Of a DNA stretch of 64,000 nt, positions 1 through 14,600 are shown piece after piece. The DNA is from Protea cynaroides. Taxonomy: Eukaryota; Streptophyta; Magnoliopsida; Proteales; Proteaceae. The stretch covers positions 91,085,549 to 91,149,548 of the forward strand of contig CM053274.1 in assembly GCA_028583415.1 (NCBI GenBank), in the 5' to 3' direction. The stretch's first letter is position 1. Each line of letters starts with the position of its first letter. The notes below the pieces were generated by a model. That model was given only the letters and a program-made list of their open reading frames with translations. It did no database searches and was not told the DNA's origin. The position numbers and the translations under genes were made by a program.

Positions 1-834
1 CTTGTCTAGAATGATAAAGATCATGCTTCATTTATAGAGTAAAAGGATTTACATGAAAGGAAAGAAAGAAAAGTAAAAGAAAAAACACGAATGGAAAGTA
101 GGTGAGGTAGATCAGGTAGGTGAGGAATGAGTAAGCACTCATTTTCCCACATACATCGAACCTAGACATTACAATACCCAATAAACCTAAAGATTGCATT
201 TTTGTAACTCCTTTCAATTTAAAACAGAGCACAATGGCTCTTCTAACAGTATCAAGCATCAACCACTCTAGTCCTTCTTTAGAACACACAAAACCATCTT
301 TCTCAATGAAATGATCGAAATCCATCTTCACAGATGATAAGAGTGCTCTTCCAATTTTGGCAGTATGTCCTTTTCTTTTGTTTTCTTCCTCATCTTTTTT
401 CTTGCATTTTTTTTCCTGGGAAGGATTGGTTTCTTGTGTTTCAGATTCCTTCAAAATGATCTCATGATCCTACTAAAAGTTTTGATTTGAGGTTACAATT
501 TTTTTTTTAAAAAGATGGAACTTTTAGACATGATTTGAAAACAATCTAGGACATGATGATGACTGATATATGGGCTAACGTGAATCCCTTTATTGTATTG
601 TTGTGGCTTTCCTTTGTTAAAACACACACAGATAGTAATACTCTACCTTCTCTTTGGGGTATTTTCCCACCTCTTAATACATATTTCTTAAGTTATCAAA
701 GAAGAAAGGAAATGACGAAAATATATAAAACATTGTAGGAAAGATATGTCACACTATGGAGAAAGGAATACAAGAAGTCTACGAGAAAGCTTAGGTTGCA
801 TCATGAACGATGGACGATAACAAAATTAAATTAC
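1..834 (-). other. Start of DCL4 intron 19, with an unidentified open stretch
   Basis: No DCL4 exon is recognisable here. On the minus strand an open frame runs from about 454 to 32. It begins with a Lys/Glu-rich segment (KKCKKKDEEENKRKG), continues MDFDHFIEKDGFVCSKEG, and ends in a hydrophobic tail. It has no clear ATG at its start. I do not recognise it. It may be a captured or decayed transposon fragment, or chance coding. Confidence 0.4.
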
Positions 835-2687
835 CTGCAAATTGCTCCTAGTTGCTAGTTTGTACAGATGAGAGTTATTTACAATATTAGATCGTCTCCT
901 GGTCAATTCTCCTTCATCAAGAGCTTCGAACAAAAGAAAAACGTGCCTTCCAACTGCATACTTGAGGAAACAATCACCAAGAACTTCAAGTCTTTCAAGT
1001 GAAAAGCGCTCCAGACACTTCTCTGTAGTGAGAGCTTCTAAGACCTAAAATGTAATTAAACCACAACCATGGAATTAAACATTGCCATACTAACAAATTT
1101 CATGAGCTGCCAAAACAGACATCAAACACTATTTGAGAAGGCCATACACGAGAGTTGGTAACTTCAGATCCCTCTGGGAATGAAGCTGATAACATGTCCT
1201 TAAGCTCAATTGCCACAAGTAGATTTTCCAGACGATGCATAATTGATGGTAATAAAGACAATGAACTCCCTATGTCTTTAGGAAAACCAATTATCTTCAA
1301 TTGACAAAGCTCTGGAGGTAACTCGACAAAGTGCTCCTCTTTTTCACGGACCACTGGTTTCACAGCAGAAAAAGATAGGGAATATAGAACACTAGATCGA
1401 AGAGGGAAGAAACCTAAGCATCTTAATCTGAAAAACATAGAAGTTTCCATGTAAACAATTTCTGAAGACATTAACCAAAATAAAGTACCTGTATCCTCAT
1501 GCTTACGGTTGTGAAGCAAATTGCGTAAAAGGAAAAGTTGTTTTGCCTTCAGAAGAGGCTGTTCAGGGTGTAAAAGACGAATCTCAAGCCTGACTCAATG
1601 AAAAATAGAGACAAGAACATAAATAAAGAAAAGGTTAAACAAATGCATGGATGGAAACAAAATCATTGTACAGGTTACTGGTGTCTGGTGAGTGGTGACA
1701 CTACTTAGACATACATTAACAGAGTTTTCCAAGTCACAGAATAAGGCATTGAGATAGTTGAAAAGTCAATGACTTGAAAACAGTTTGATGGCTAAAAATA
1801 CAAGCGGGAAAGTGAAATACATGCTGGCCACCATTTGAGCTGCCCCATGAAATTTGATACATAATTAAACCATAAGAATACAGTTTTTGCATGCATAAAT
1901 ATATGTATGATTCTTTGTTTATACCATGTATGTACATATGCATGTGTATTTGATGAGAAAAATGGAATCAATTTTCATGTAAAGTTAACCATTTCAACAA
2001 GCATGCTAACAAATAAATCAAGAAATAGTTGTTACTTAGAACCAACCACCATGCACATGCTTGAAAAGATTGAGATCATACTTTAACTTGTCAAAAAACC
2101 ACTGACCAACAAGAATGTAGAGTGAAATGAAATCTGGGTGCCATTTTAGTTCTATCAAATGAGATAACTGCACTTGGGGATTTCCATGTTTACTGTAACT
2201 ATGGATCCAAAACAACATAGAATTGTTCATAAAGTAAAACAATTGAGTGGAGTCATTACTACCGCTTCATAAAGTACTCTTCATAGCTTGAATAGCCCTT
2301 AAATGGGCTGTAGCAATTGGCTTCAGGAAGAACGCTGTCAATGAAGAAAAACGAATTCTTGTATGGGACGAACACTAAACTGTTCAAGATGTCAGTTATA
2401 TTTGCAGGACCATTGGCAAGCTCCAAGGTCTGGTTGACAGGAAGAACACTATTTTTGACAGCACCTGTGGGAGATTTGAATACTGGTGAAGATAAGCACC
2501 TTCTGACAATCATCCAGTCAACAGTCATTGTATCTTCATGTTCATGCTCCTTGACAGGAAGCAATAGGTAAAAGGTTGATGAGTGAGATAACTCATTCTT
2601 CCCCAAGGGTACAAATTCAGATAAGAAGTCAGTGCGGTCAAGTAAGATCTTGAGAAACATTTCTTGAAAATTCTCAGCTAGAAAAAT
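835..2687 (-). CDS. DCL4: DCL4 exons 16-19: PAZ and RNase IIIa
   Basis: Exon 16 (2687-2263, 425 bp) is the PAZ core with STFYLLLPVKEHEHED and CLSSPVFKSP; PAZ binds the 3' overhang of the dsRNA. Exons 17 (1589-1489) and 18 (1353-1148) carry LLHPEQPLLKAKQLFLLRN and the block KDIGSSLSLLPSIMHR that precedes the nuclease. Exon 19 (1044-835) is RNase IIIa, with ERLEVLGDCFLKYAVGRHVF holding the acidic catalytic Glu and Asp. It ends at a good donor (TTGCAG, then gtaatt), so the gene continues leftwards. The next expected exon, following Arabidopsis VYIRDQ, is not found in 1-834. Confidence 0.92.
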
Positions 2688-5600
2688 CTGTTCAGAAATA
2701 AATTTCATCATAAATTACTGATGGGAAACAAGGTAAGCAGCCACAAACTTCATCGTAAATTACTGATGGTGCATGAGGTTAGTGGCCTCACTTATTCATA
2801 AGCAATTTGCATACCTCATCCTTTTTAAATTCAATCAACCCTGAAGGAATAAGCTTTGTCCACACAGTTCTACCATGATCGAGGTGAAGATCAAGTTCCA
2901 TCTTCTCAGCCTCCTTTGGAAGAGGTGATTTTACAAATAGACCAAATCTTTGGTACAGTCTATCAATTGGAGAAGGCGTAAAACTTAAAAAATAAAAATT
3001 AAGAATGATAATATTTTCTGAGTTGTTCCATGGTACTCTGAGAGCAGCAGGTATTAACATCTCATGAAGTTCTCCTCTCAAAGATTCATCTGCCAATTAA
3101 AAAAGAATGATTTCATTCTATAACACGATGAAAAGGACATGAAGCAACAAGATATAATGAAGAGTGCAAAATTAGACCTTCACTTCTCTCAGAGTTGGAA
3201 GATGGCAACGCTAATCTTTCCATTTCATCAACTTGGCCTGGTAGAAGATAGTCTGTGAGTGCACCCAGTTTATGCAATTCTTGGCATGCTTGCAGACAGG
3301 CATTTCTCTTAGCTAATTCTTTTGACGGCTGGGGTATACTGAAAACTTTATGAATGGAAGCATTAGATGGGAGGATTATATGGCATATTTTTCCTTCTAC
3401 ATCATCAAAGTAAAAGAATTCCGGCCTAGGGTTGAAATATCTGCACAGAGACATGTATGTCCAACAGAAAAAAATAGCAGAACAGTAAATATCAAAACAG
3501 ATCATGAGTTCCTAAATAAACTATATTGAGTAGGACATATTGAAACTTTGAAAATAACAATGGAACAATGGCATACTCATCATGAGGGAGTCGAGAGCAA
3601 TAATGGTGGAGTAATGGCACACTGTAGTTAGCACTAATTGAGGCACCAGTAAAACAAACTCTGTAGATTGGATCCTCCAATGCTTCAATTGTCTCTCTAG
3701 ATGTTCGACATATAATTTCCTCATTCATGCGATCCTCATCAAATTGAAAACCTTTGATCAGGTTCAACTCTTTTTGGTTTCCCCTGAATAATCCAAAAGG
3801 TTAACACACAAACTGGTTTATAAAACTTTACAAGCCAAAGATTGTTCCAGGCACAGCATTTTCATAAAAAAGCACCTGTCGACCAAAAAAGCAAACTCGG
3901 ACTGTGGCATGCGTGCACGTCCTCGAGACTGTATAAAACTGGCAACTGTTTCTGGTAAATCAAACCTTATTACAAGACAGCATGTCTGAATATCAAGTCC
4001 CTCTTCACCCACTTTAGTCGCAACCAACAGATTCAGCTGCAAAGTTAAAGAATAAGCAAGAGGCTGAAATTTAGAGAGAAGTCCAACATAATCTATAAAC
4101 TCTAAGCATGGATGACAAAGGTAATACACTCATTCTTCTTATAGTCACCATCATCAACATAATAGCCTTATCTTAACTATTTGGATACACTGTCATCATT
4201 TACCAAAACAATATGATGAAGCAGGAGATTTCCAAATTGCTAAAATTTATGCTCAAGTTTAATATAGATCACCTTATAAGAAATGAGGCTGAGAGATAGT
4301 AAATGTTTTATGGCCCTTACTTGATCATATAGTCTGGTTTTTGTTTGTGTTGGGCTGAACCATCACCAAAATTAAATTTTCTCCTCTCTACTTCCTTTGT
4401 ATTTTTTTATCCCTTTAGCTTTTAAGAAAGTTAACAGATAAAAAAAATTGTACCCAAATAAATGGGAGGGAAAGGTAAGGATATCTACATGATTTTACAT
4501 ATATATTTTAAGGTCCTAGCTATCAATGACCTTTCACATTTCAAAATTTTGCTACTGAAGCAGGACTATGTTTTCTGTATGAACCATTAGCAAAGTTAAT
4601 AGTAGAGAACTTGATGCCATTCTTCACACCAGAAATTCTATCAATGTCCTTGTCACACAATGTAATATAGTAGTATTGGGAAAAAATAAACATCAAATGA
4701 AACAGTGGAACTGTACCTCTCCAGAGCAGAACTTCTCAACAATGGAATTCATGATTTTCCGAGACATGTTCTTGAGTCCAGAATGGAACCCTACCAGGAA
4801 ATCACACTTCCAAATTTCTAAACACTTCAAGTTTTGTAGTATGTAGGACAAGGACCTTGCAACAATGATCCTATTAACAAACACTATGCATTTCATATTT
4901 GGCTGTAACCTGGGGAAAAAGTTGAAACACATTTATGCCAAAAAAATTAGAATAGTATGGGATAGGCACAATCTCATAGAGAAATGAGAATTACCAAGAG
5001 AATTCTGACATAAGGAAAAGGAAGATGTTGCCAATTTATAAAATTTGTGAACAAACAGCAAATTTAATGCTCAATTATACAGGAATTAAAGGAGCAAAAT
5101 ATTCTGGAACTATATCCCAACTATTTGGGTGTTTTTTATAAGATGTAAAATGCATGTTTGAGAAACAAAGCTCATCGTGGAGCTATTTACTCAGCAATAA
5201 GTAAGAGGCTTTTATGTAACAATTATAATTTACCTCCTTACCCTCTTTTCATTCTTCTGCTAAAATAGATTGAAGTATTATGTACAACCTATAAATGTTT
5301 CAGAATGAAACTCTCCCACCCTTTCAAAACCCTTCACAATAAATACAACTTGGTTTCACCAATGACTTCTTGTTTCCTTTAGTCAAAGAAAGAATTAAAA
5401 TTATAAAAGGATCATAAATGACTAATGTTCTTCTAAATTTTTATGATACCCTCAAAACTTCATAAACCACTATTCTTCTCCCCCTGTGAGACCACTCGCC
5501 CTTTCTCCCAATAGTTTTCTCACTAAGTGATCGGAAAATTATCTATAACCTCCATGATGGACCCATTCTGGAGCTATCCAGTCCAACTGGGACACATTGG

Positions 5601-8600
5601 CTCCACTTCACTCCATGCTCCATTTCTAAGCAAAGGAGAACTCATAAAATGGAAATGTCAAAAGATATTTGAAAATCTAGGCCAAGGACCACAAGATAAA
5701 GACATAAGTTTTAATCATTCTTTCACCATTTAAAGACTCAAAAAATTATCCAACATATATAAAAAGGCCTAAAAAACTGAAACCCATTAACAAGTTTCTA
5801 AAACTATTTTTTACGACTTGTAAAACCTTTTAGATGAAAACACTAAACAATAACCTTGAAAATTAGTTTATCCATTTCACAGTTTCCATACTATTTGATC
5901 ATTAACATACTAGGAGAGAGGGGGCGAGTGAATTCATTGACACAATGGATGTGAGAAACACATTACCAAAGGCAGCTCACCAGAAAATGATGGCTTCTTA
6001 AAAAACAGTCCACAAAACACTCTATTGTCAACTCCCTCTTTAATCGGGATCATATAAAGGTATGCTAACCATTAATATGCACTAAAAGTGTATATGCATA
6101 CTGTAAACCAAATGCATAAATATCAGGCATAAATAATGCATTAATTTCACATTTTCTCACACAGAATCAGAGTCAGTATAATTAAAAAAAGAAAAGAAAA
6201 AAAAGAGAGTATCAGATTCACCATAATGCGCTATTAAAGCAATCTCCACACAGCATGTATCTCATAGTGTGAATGTTAAACACTAACCTAAATTTGGACA
6301 AAACTTCAATAAGAGTCAGTAGCTTTTTAGAGAAAAATGGTTCCTTTAAAGCCTCCAGGGTAGATAAATCAGTTCCAGCTCCACCTAGAGAATCATCAAA
6401 AACAATACACATATAATTAGTGGAAACATGAATGATATTTGACTTACATACAGATTGTGTTCTAAATGTGTCCTAAAGCAAGAACAAAAATTGAAGTGGA
6501 AGGGCCCCACTTCCTGTTGGATTCAATTGGCTTACTTCACATGGAAGGCGAATCACCAGGAAACCAGAAACCAGGATGGAACCCAGTCAAAGTCCAGCCG
6601 TCAACTAAATTTGAATAGCTGGTTTGGCTCAGTTCTTAAAAACTATGGTCCTAAACAGTTACATTAATCTGAAGGAAAAATGTAATACTAACATTTGTGT
6701 TGACTTCTTAGGCCAAAAATGAAAGTAATAGTTACAACCAGATTCAATTTAGAGCAGCCTTTATCACCTAATGAAAACAAAAATAACTTCCAGGGGGCCA
6801 GTGATTATAAATGTTTCAAAAGGAAGCTTATAATACAAAATTATACCCTTCACTATATCAGAGTCCAAGACTGAGGCAGCATTAGCTAAATATTGATCTA
6901 CCATGGAGTTCTCACTAGAACCAGCTTCTGTTTCCATCAATGCATTTCTCTCTGAATTATCACCATCTAAAAAGATCCGGATGGCCTTTCCAACAAATAT
7001 AAATAGGTAATTAGCAACATAATAAAAGGGACTTCAAGCATATATACACAAAATAAATGCATAAGCATGTATATGCAAATAATTATAAATGAACTGCTTT
7101 ATCAATAAGATAAGTACTGTGTCAAAAAAAAAGAAAAAAAAAAAGATGAGAAGTATTCGTATATTAGCATACAATACACAGGAAAAGCATTCAGCCAAAT
7201 ATAAGGTACACATCATTTGGTGAGATTATCCACAATCATCACATATATGATGAGATCCCACTGGTTAGTGACACAAAACAATTACACCATGGTCCATGAT
7301 AAGCACGTTGAGGAAAAAAAGGAAAGGGAAAGTAAATTGTGGTTAATGCCCTTAAACATGTATAGTCTCTTCATAATTACTATGAAATGCTTGTGCGTTC
7401 CTTCACTTTTATTATTAATAAAAAAAAAAGGAGGACAAAAAAATGAACAAATATTCGGGGGAAATTAGAGGAGAATGAATCAACAAAACTTAGACAACTA
7501 CACTAATGAAGCATATATGACAATAGTGCCCTTATGTAGCCCCACCCCATCCCCTTTTTTTATGCTGGAACATATAAATCACCCTGCACAGCTTGGAAGA
7601 CATTAGCATAAATTGGCCTATGACTATTCATGGAAAAACCATCAGATTTTGCCACTTGGTCCTCTGCCCCTATGTAGACATCACCCCCTCTGAAAAGTCA
7701 TTGGACTATTAACAGAAAAACCATAAAAAAAAATTTGGGTGAATAAATTATTATTAACAAAACCCAAGAGGAAACAGAGCTGACTACCTGAAAGGACAAA
7801 ACCAGGCCCAAACAAAAGAGATTACAAAAGGAAGGAAAAAAGAACCGGGAATCCTATCCACATTAGAGTTCGATAGAAAAATCCCAAGCAGAAACTAAAA
7901 TTCTATTTCCGATAGAATTTGGACAAGCTCTGCGACAGAGATGACCACTCCTCTAATATCAAACATAATGGAGTCCCAAATTTGGGAAAAGCTTATAGAT
8001 TTGGAAGTCCACGTTCTAAGATTCCTTTTCATCTACATATGATAGATTGTGGCACAGAAAGTCAACTTGCCAATACGAACGCACAGAATCTTGCCTCAGA
8101 AAGCCTTACCAATCCATCTCCATTCTCTATCAAAAGCTCAAATCCTTCTAAAGGAGGCCCAACACCGTTGGAGCATCCCTTCCTATATACGAGAAGAGAA
8201 GGGGCAAGCAAAAAATAGATGTGAGATGTTTTCATCTACAGACCAGCACAGGCAGCACCTAATTGGAGAAGCACTAATTCTTTGGTGAAGAAAGATCCTT
8301 GTAGGAAGAGACTGGATTATAGCCTCCAAACTATAAAACTATGATGGGGGATGTGATCCTCAAACCAAGCAACATGATGCCAAGGGACCTTGGCAACCCT
8401 AGAATGGACAATTTGCCAAGCAGAAGAGGCAGAGAAGATTCCTGAGTACGACGCATTCCACCACACCAAATCACCATTTCCTCAAGGGCTATACAGAAGG
8501 GAGGCAAGAGAGGACCAGGCCTGGAGAAGCCTATAAGAGGGCCCAGCCTCCAAGAGCCCTCAAAAAGGATGGAAGAAACCATAGACAGCCTTTCACGGCC

Positions 8601-11600
8601 CGAGTCAAGTCTAATTCTTTTCCCAAAATGGTGGATAAGAACACCAAGAGGATGCCAATTGTCTAACCATAATAGGGTGGATGAACCATCATTAAGTCAT
8701 GTCTTGATGATATTAGAAAGTAAAAACTAAGAATCTGAACTCCAACATTTTCTTCCAAGTCCATGATTAATTTTGCCTACAAGAAGTTGTCCATATCGAC
8801 TCCTTCTTAAGATAGAAAGCATAAACCCAATCCACCAAAATATTCTTCTTCTTTGCAGCCTCTCCTAATAAGGTTTAGAATGCAAGCCTTATTAAGCTCC
8901 TTGACCAAGACCTCCTTCCTCTTTTGGGATGCAAACAGATTGCCCAGCTCATAGTTTGGAGAAATCTATTGTTGTCAGATCCCTTCCAGAGAAAAGCACC
9001 ATCAAGGATTCATTCTTCTGAGAGACTAAGCAAGGGAGAAACACCCCTGTCCAATAAATATACGAGCTTGCAGCCCAGATCTGACCAACTCTAACCTCCC
9101 CGCATAGGACAAGAATCTAGCCTTAGCCTTTTATGAAGATGATCCAGAACCGGAAAACAAACCATCAAACTTTACTAAATAAATCGCCCCATACTTCTGA
9201 ATATTATCAGTAATGCTTTCTTAAGGCCTAAAGATGTGTCACAATGCACTTGCTTGCAATGTTACAGTTGTAAGACCCGCACTCCGTAAACCCGGTCTAA
9301 ACCTTGATTTTGTGTCGTAGCAGGTCTTCCGATCATCACCGGGCCAGACGGGACAAGCGGATGACAAACAGGTACGAAATCAGATCAAAGACGGTCAATT
9401 AGTCATCATTTTATGTTGACCGGTCGATGGTACCGGTCTTGGTACCGGTCGACCGGTATGCTCTGCGCAGCTGAGTGCGGAGATCCGGAATTGGATCTCT
9501 GTGGGTCCCATTTTCCTAAACCCTAATGCCTGAACCTTCCTAATCCTAATAGGGTTACTAAACCCTAATTCTAGCCTATAAATACACCCTTAAACCTCCT
9601 CAAATCCTTTCCATTATCTCTCATAAACCTTAGAGAAGAGAAGGAGGTTGGAAAGGAGAAGGAGCTAGGAAGAAGAAGGAGGTGCCGCCATTACCGTTCG
9701 ATGACGCTCACGTTACGCTAGTCAACGGTAAGTGTTTTAATCATTCTTCTTACCCTATGACTTTAGGATAGTTGTGTGGGTGAATCAATACCATGCAAAG
9801 TAGGTATTGATCTAAAACCCTAAATTGGATATTAAACCCTAAGTTGCCGTCAAACCTTAGATTCGAGTTCCGAGATGATATTCATCGAAACTAGACTCGA
9901 ATGAGTTGGGGATAACTCTAACTTAAAGCTTAGACTTATAATGGATAGGAGAAACCCTGAAAATCCAAGGCAATCGATCGACGACAGTCGAAAAATCAAG
10001 TGTATGGTCTTCCGGAGACATACCGGTCGACCATACCGGTTGCTAGGTTGCTCACAGAGCTGCAACCGGTATATTGTGACCGGTCAGCTCTGAAAGGCTG
10101 GTTTTGGACTTTATTGGTTTCCGATCAACATGAAACCCTAAGAAAACTATTCTAATGAAACCCTAATAATATTGTAGGACTTTGTGACTTCCCGTTTGGA
10201 TCTTGCGACGTGGAGCAAGCTTACAAACGAGTGTCAGGTAAGGGAATCTGACCTAAACCTAATAATTAATGGACAATAAGTCGATGTTAATCACCTGAAT
10301 ATATATGATGTGATGTTTATGCATATTCACATACCATTTATTTCAGTTATTATTATTGTTCATGCATTGATAGGATGTGATTGTTAAGCATGTGATTATT
10401 TTCGTTAGAGTGTGGAGTGGGGCATGGGCCTGGGATCGCTTCTCACACCAGCACCTTTTGTAGTATTCTGTCTTAACATGCTTGGTACGGGTGGGGCATC
10501 AGGGGAAGGTCGTGGTACGGTGGTCTCCGATGTTGATGCCGGCCTGGCCATGGTTATGTGGCATTGTGGTCTCCGAGGTCGACGCTGGCTTGTCCACGAT
10601 GCTTTAGCTCTATCTCTATGCCGTAGGGAGTTATGTTGGGATAGGGTCTACCTGTGTATTGTTTCTATCCTAGTGGGTTAGTTGCGGATAGGGCATCAGG
10701 GGAGGTGTGGGAATGCCTTAGCTCTATCTCTATGCCGTAGACGGCTGTACTGGGATAGAGCATACATTGATGACATATAGGATTGGTTAGTTGCGAGCCC
10801 AGTTTGCGAGCCCTGGCCAGTAGGGGCTTAGGTACTGGTATGGGTAGAGCATCAGGGGAGGTACGGGGGTATCTTAGATCTATCTCTATTCCGTGATGGG
10901 TGCATGTGGGCCAATGGGGGTGTGATGCATGAGGTGCCACACACTCGTGTATAGAGGTGCGGGGGCTACCAAACCTTTCTATAGCACATTGCAAACTTAA
11001 ACCAGACCACAACATAAAATTGATTGTTACTCATGCATAATATTGTGAAACTGTCTGATTGTCTTACTGAGCTAAGTTGTGAGCTCACCCTTTGTGTACA
11101 CATTGTTTTTAGATCTTGATGCAGGATACACGGTGGATGACTATATGAACGCTCTGGCGTATGGTGATGTTGCTGCTCTGGGTGCACAGGCAGGAGAGGA
11201 CGAGCATGACGCTTCATGCGAGTGCCCTTTCTGCGTGTACCTGTGATTGATTTTATTTATTTGTTTCAGTTATTTTCGGTTGACTTTTAAAGAGATGTAA
11301 TGATATTATATTTTATGATTGGATTTGAATAATGGGATATTTTATTTAAATTATCAATAGATACTCAGTTCATTCTATTTAAAGACTTCCGCTGTATTAT
11401 TTATATTCTGATTGTGGTTATGTGTAATGGTTTGTATGAGTGGACACGGTCTATTCGAGATCCTGGTGTGAACCATTGGTTCAATGACGGTTCACTCACA
11501 CCATTCTGGTTGGATTAGAATTGGGGTGTGACAACAGTTGTGCAAGAACATATGGTCATGATAGAAGACACCTTCACCTTTAGGGAAATAGCTGCCCAGA

Positions 11601-14600
11601 CTGAAATCAGAACTCATTGAAACTTGCAACAAAAAACTTACTTGATGATTAATGGAGGAGGATAAACAGATTCAGATCTGAAACTGCAAAGAATACTTAA
11701 TAGAACTTGCAGAGAGTACTTAGCAGAAATTACAGACAAGACTTACTAGAACTTGCAGAGAATACTTACTCGATGATGGTGAAGAAACAATGGAAAAATA
11801 TAATAGAAAACAACTTCAAATGTAGGAGAGGCAACAATGCTGGCTGCATACCACGACAACAAGCTTAAACGACTCTCAAAACGGCAACCCAGTTTATTGC
11901 TCTGATACCCTGTGAAAAAATAAAGAAGAAAAGAAAGGAGAATAGAAGAAAAAAACCGAAGGGGGAAGAGGAGAAATTGTATGTTTTTCTTTTTTCTTTT
12001 TCTTTTTTTGGGTCTCACACACCTCCATGAGTTTCCTTTATTAAATAAAAGGAACATAAAATTACATTAACAATTCAACCTGACTCTAGAAACAAAGGAA
12101 AGCATGCCGGCTTCACAATGTAGCTGACCTTAAACATAAGCGAAACTATATGTAGCCAACTGAATAGAATTAAACCATTACATACTAAACATCACCATGC
12201 CTAATCCTAACCACTAAACATTAATCATCACCATATTAAATGTTACTAACAAATAAAACTATGTACCCCCATGGTACATAGGTCCAATCTTCAACAATCT
12301 ACATACAAGAAACAAATATAGGAACAGATGGTCAAATCCAATGAAATCAATCATCAATTAGGAAACATAAACACCTATACTTGAACACGGGTCTATAAGC
12401 GCTTCTCTCCACTAAGAGGAGGAAAAGGTATAAACCATTACCATACTTGAACATAGGATTTAAGCACTTCATTATCTAGTTTGTGAACACCCAATTTTCC
12501 AACAAAATTTCCACCCAACTTTGACAATTTATACTAATAAAGGGTGTAACACCAAAAACTATTACATTTCATAGTGTTAATGCCTGAGAATTACTTATCC
12601 AATGCAATTTGGATAGGACTTCCTAAAACTCCTAAGTGCTTTCTGTCAAACCCCAATTCTGAACTAACCAGAAAAGTGTGATGAACCGTCAATAAATCAA
12701 CGGTTCAATCAGGATCTTGTATAGGTAGTACCCACCGTATCAAACTACACACACATTCCACGGTACAATCAGATATAATAAACAAATAAGCGGAAGTCAT
12801 TATAATTAATGAACTGAGTATCTAACAGTGATAATTAAATATTAAATCCAGTTATCTGCAAGTAACTCGAGACATAAAAATAAAATAATCAATTACATGT
12901 CTGGTAATCAAAATATAACTAAACTAGTCAAAGACATATTGATTGCACTCGCATGAAAGATCATGCGCCTCCTCCATTAGTTCCCCGTCCATCGCTGCTA
13001 CGTGTCTATACGTCGGCGCATTCACATAATCTTCAACAATAGGACCTGCATTATCAACTAAAAATATTCGACGTCGAAAAGGTGAGCACACATCATGGCT
13101 CAGTGAGCAAAACAAAACAATGCAACAAATATATGCATGCATTCAATTCAATATCTTTGGTCTGATTTTTAAGTTTGCAATATGCTATAGAAAGGTTTGG
13201 CGGCTACCGCACCTCTATACACGGGTGTGTAAGCCCACCCAATGGATCAAACACCATAGTCGTCCACATCTACCCCACCATGGAATAGAGATAAAGCTAA
13301 AGTGTCCAGATCACACACCGCCAATACTTCCCCTGATGCCCTACCCATACCAACATGTAAGCCCCTATTGGCGAGGGCTTGCAAACTGGGCTCGCAACTA
13401 ACCAATCCTAAATGTCATCCAGTGTATTCAAGGCCTCACCCCAGCATCCCTCAATAAGTGCACAAAGATAGAGCTAAGGCCCCCCCTGGCAGAGTTAAAG
13501 ACCACACGGTCTGAGACCACTTCCCCTGATGCCCTACGACGTAATAGTTCTGCTAAGGTAATGACGATACGAAAATGTCAATGGGCAAGACTTGAGTAGA
13601 GATAAAGCTAGTGGTGACCAGGTTAGAGACCACAATGCCACGTCCTCCCCTTGATGCCTCACTCGCATCCAACACACTAACCACACACACACACACAATC
13701 ACATGCCTATTCCTATCATCATCAATTAACATGGTAGCAAATAGACAGAAGTAAATATACATGAGCAGTAATAATAGTAATATTAAATGACATGTGAGAT
13801 ACACATTACAAGCATACAAGCATAGAATCAATCATGGCATTGGCCTCAATAAAATAAACAGTTTATTATTATACAATTAGTTTAGGTATTGTTTCCTCAC
13901 CTGTTAGCAAAGCTCGATCTCCTTCCAATCCTTATAACTCTCTTTGAATCAATTTAGTAACCTAGAAGTTACATGAATTTAAGTTAGGGTTCATATGTAT
14001 CATGTTACAGTAGTCAAACATCGAAACAAATCACTGACAGGTGTCTGATTGGTCCTATGGTCTCATGCTGTGTCGACCGTACCACGTACGGTCAATACCC
14101 TACGGTCGCACTATATGCGACCATACCTGCAACCATACGGTTCCTGAATTCTTCCCGAATGGCTATGGTCGATACTCTGGCCATGCTATGGTCGACTGTA
14201 ATACGGTTTCTGATCAAAATCTACTTTCAATCCTAGTTCTTCCTCTTGGATCATCAATGGGGTCCTCCCTAATGATCATTTTAAGGCCAAAAATCTTAGT
14301 TTTCCACATAATACCCTAACCCATTCTCCAGTATTCTCTTTTTGAGATCTACACAGAAAATCACATAACTGAATCCTTACTTTGGGTTTGGTATTACAAT
14401 TTACTTTAAAACTCCTAATCCTAGTATTCTAAGGCTATAGAGACAAGGTTCATACCTTATTTGTTGCAGAGAGTCTGTAGAACTCTTCTCTCGGCCTTCT
14501 CCTTAGTTTTCTCTCATTCTCCTTCTCTTCCTTCTCTTCCTCTGGGGTTTGTTAATATTCCAAAAGAGTGAAAAAATGTTGAGGAACGTCCTTTATATAG

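Noticed and set aside
2036..2242. Minus-strand frame between DCL4 exons 16 and 17
   Set aside because: Exon 16 joins exon 17 in phase and with protein continuity, so this is intron 16.
10412..11217. Open frames inside solo LTR A (both strands)
   Set aside because: They change or break in the homologous copies B and C, so they are not conserved coding sequence.
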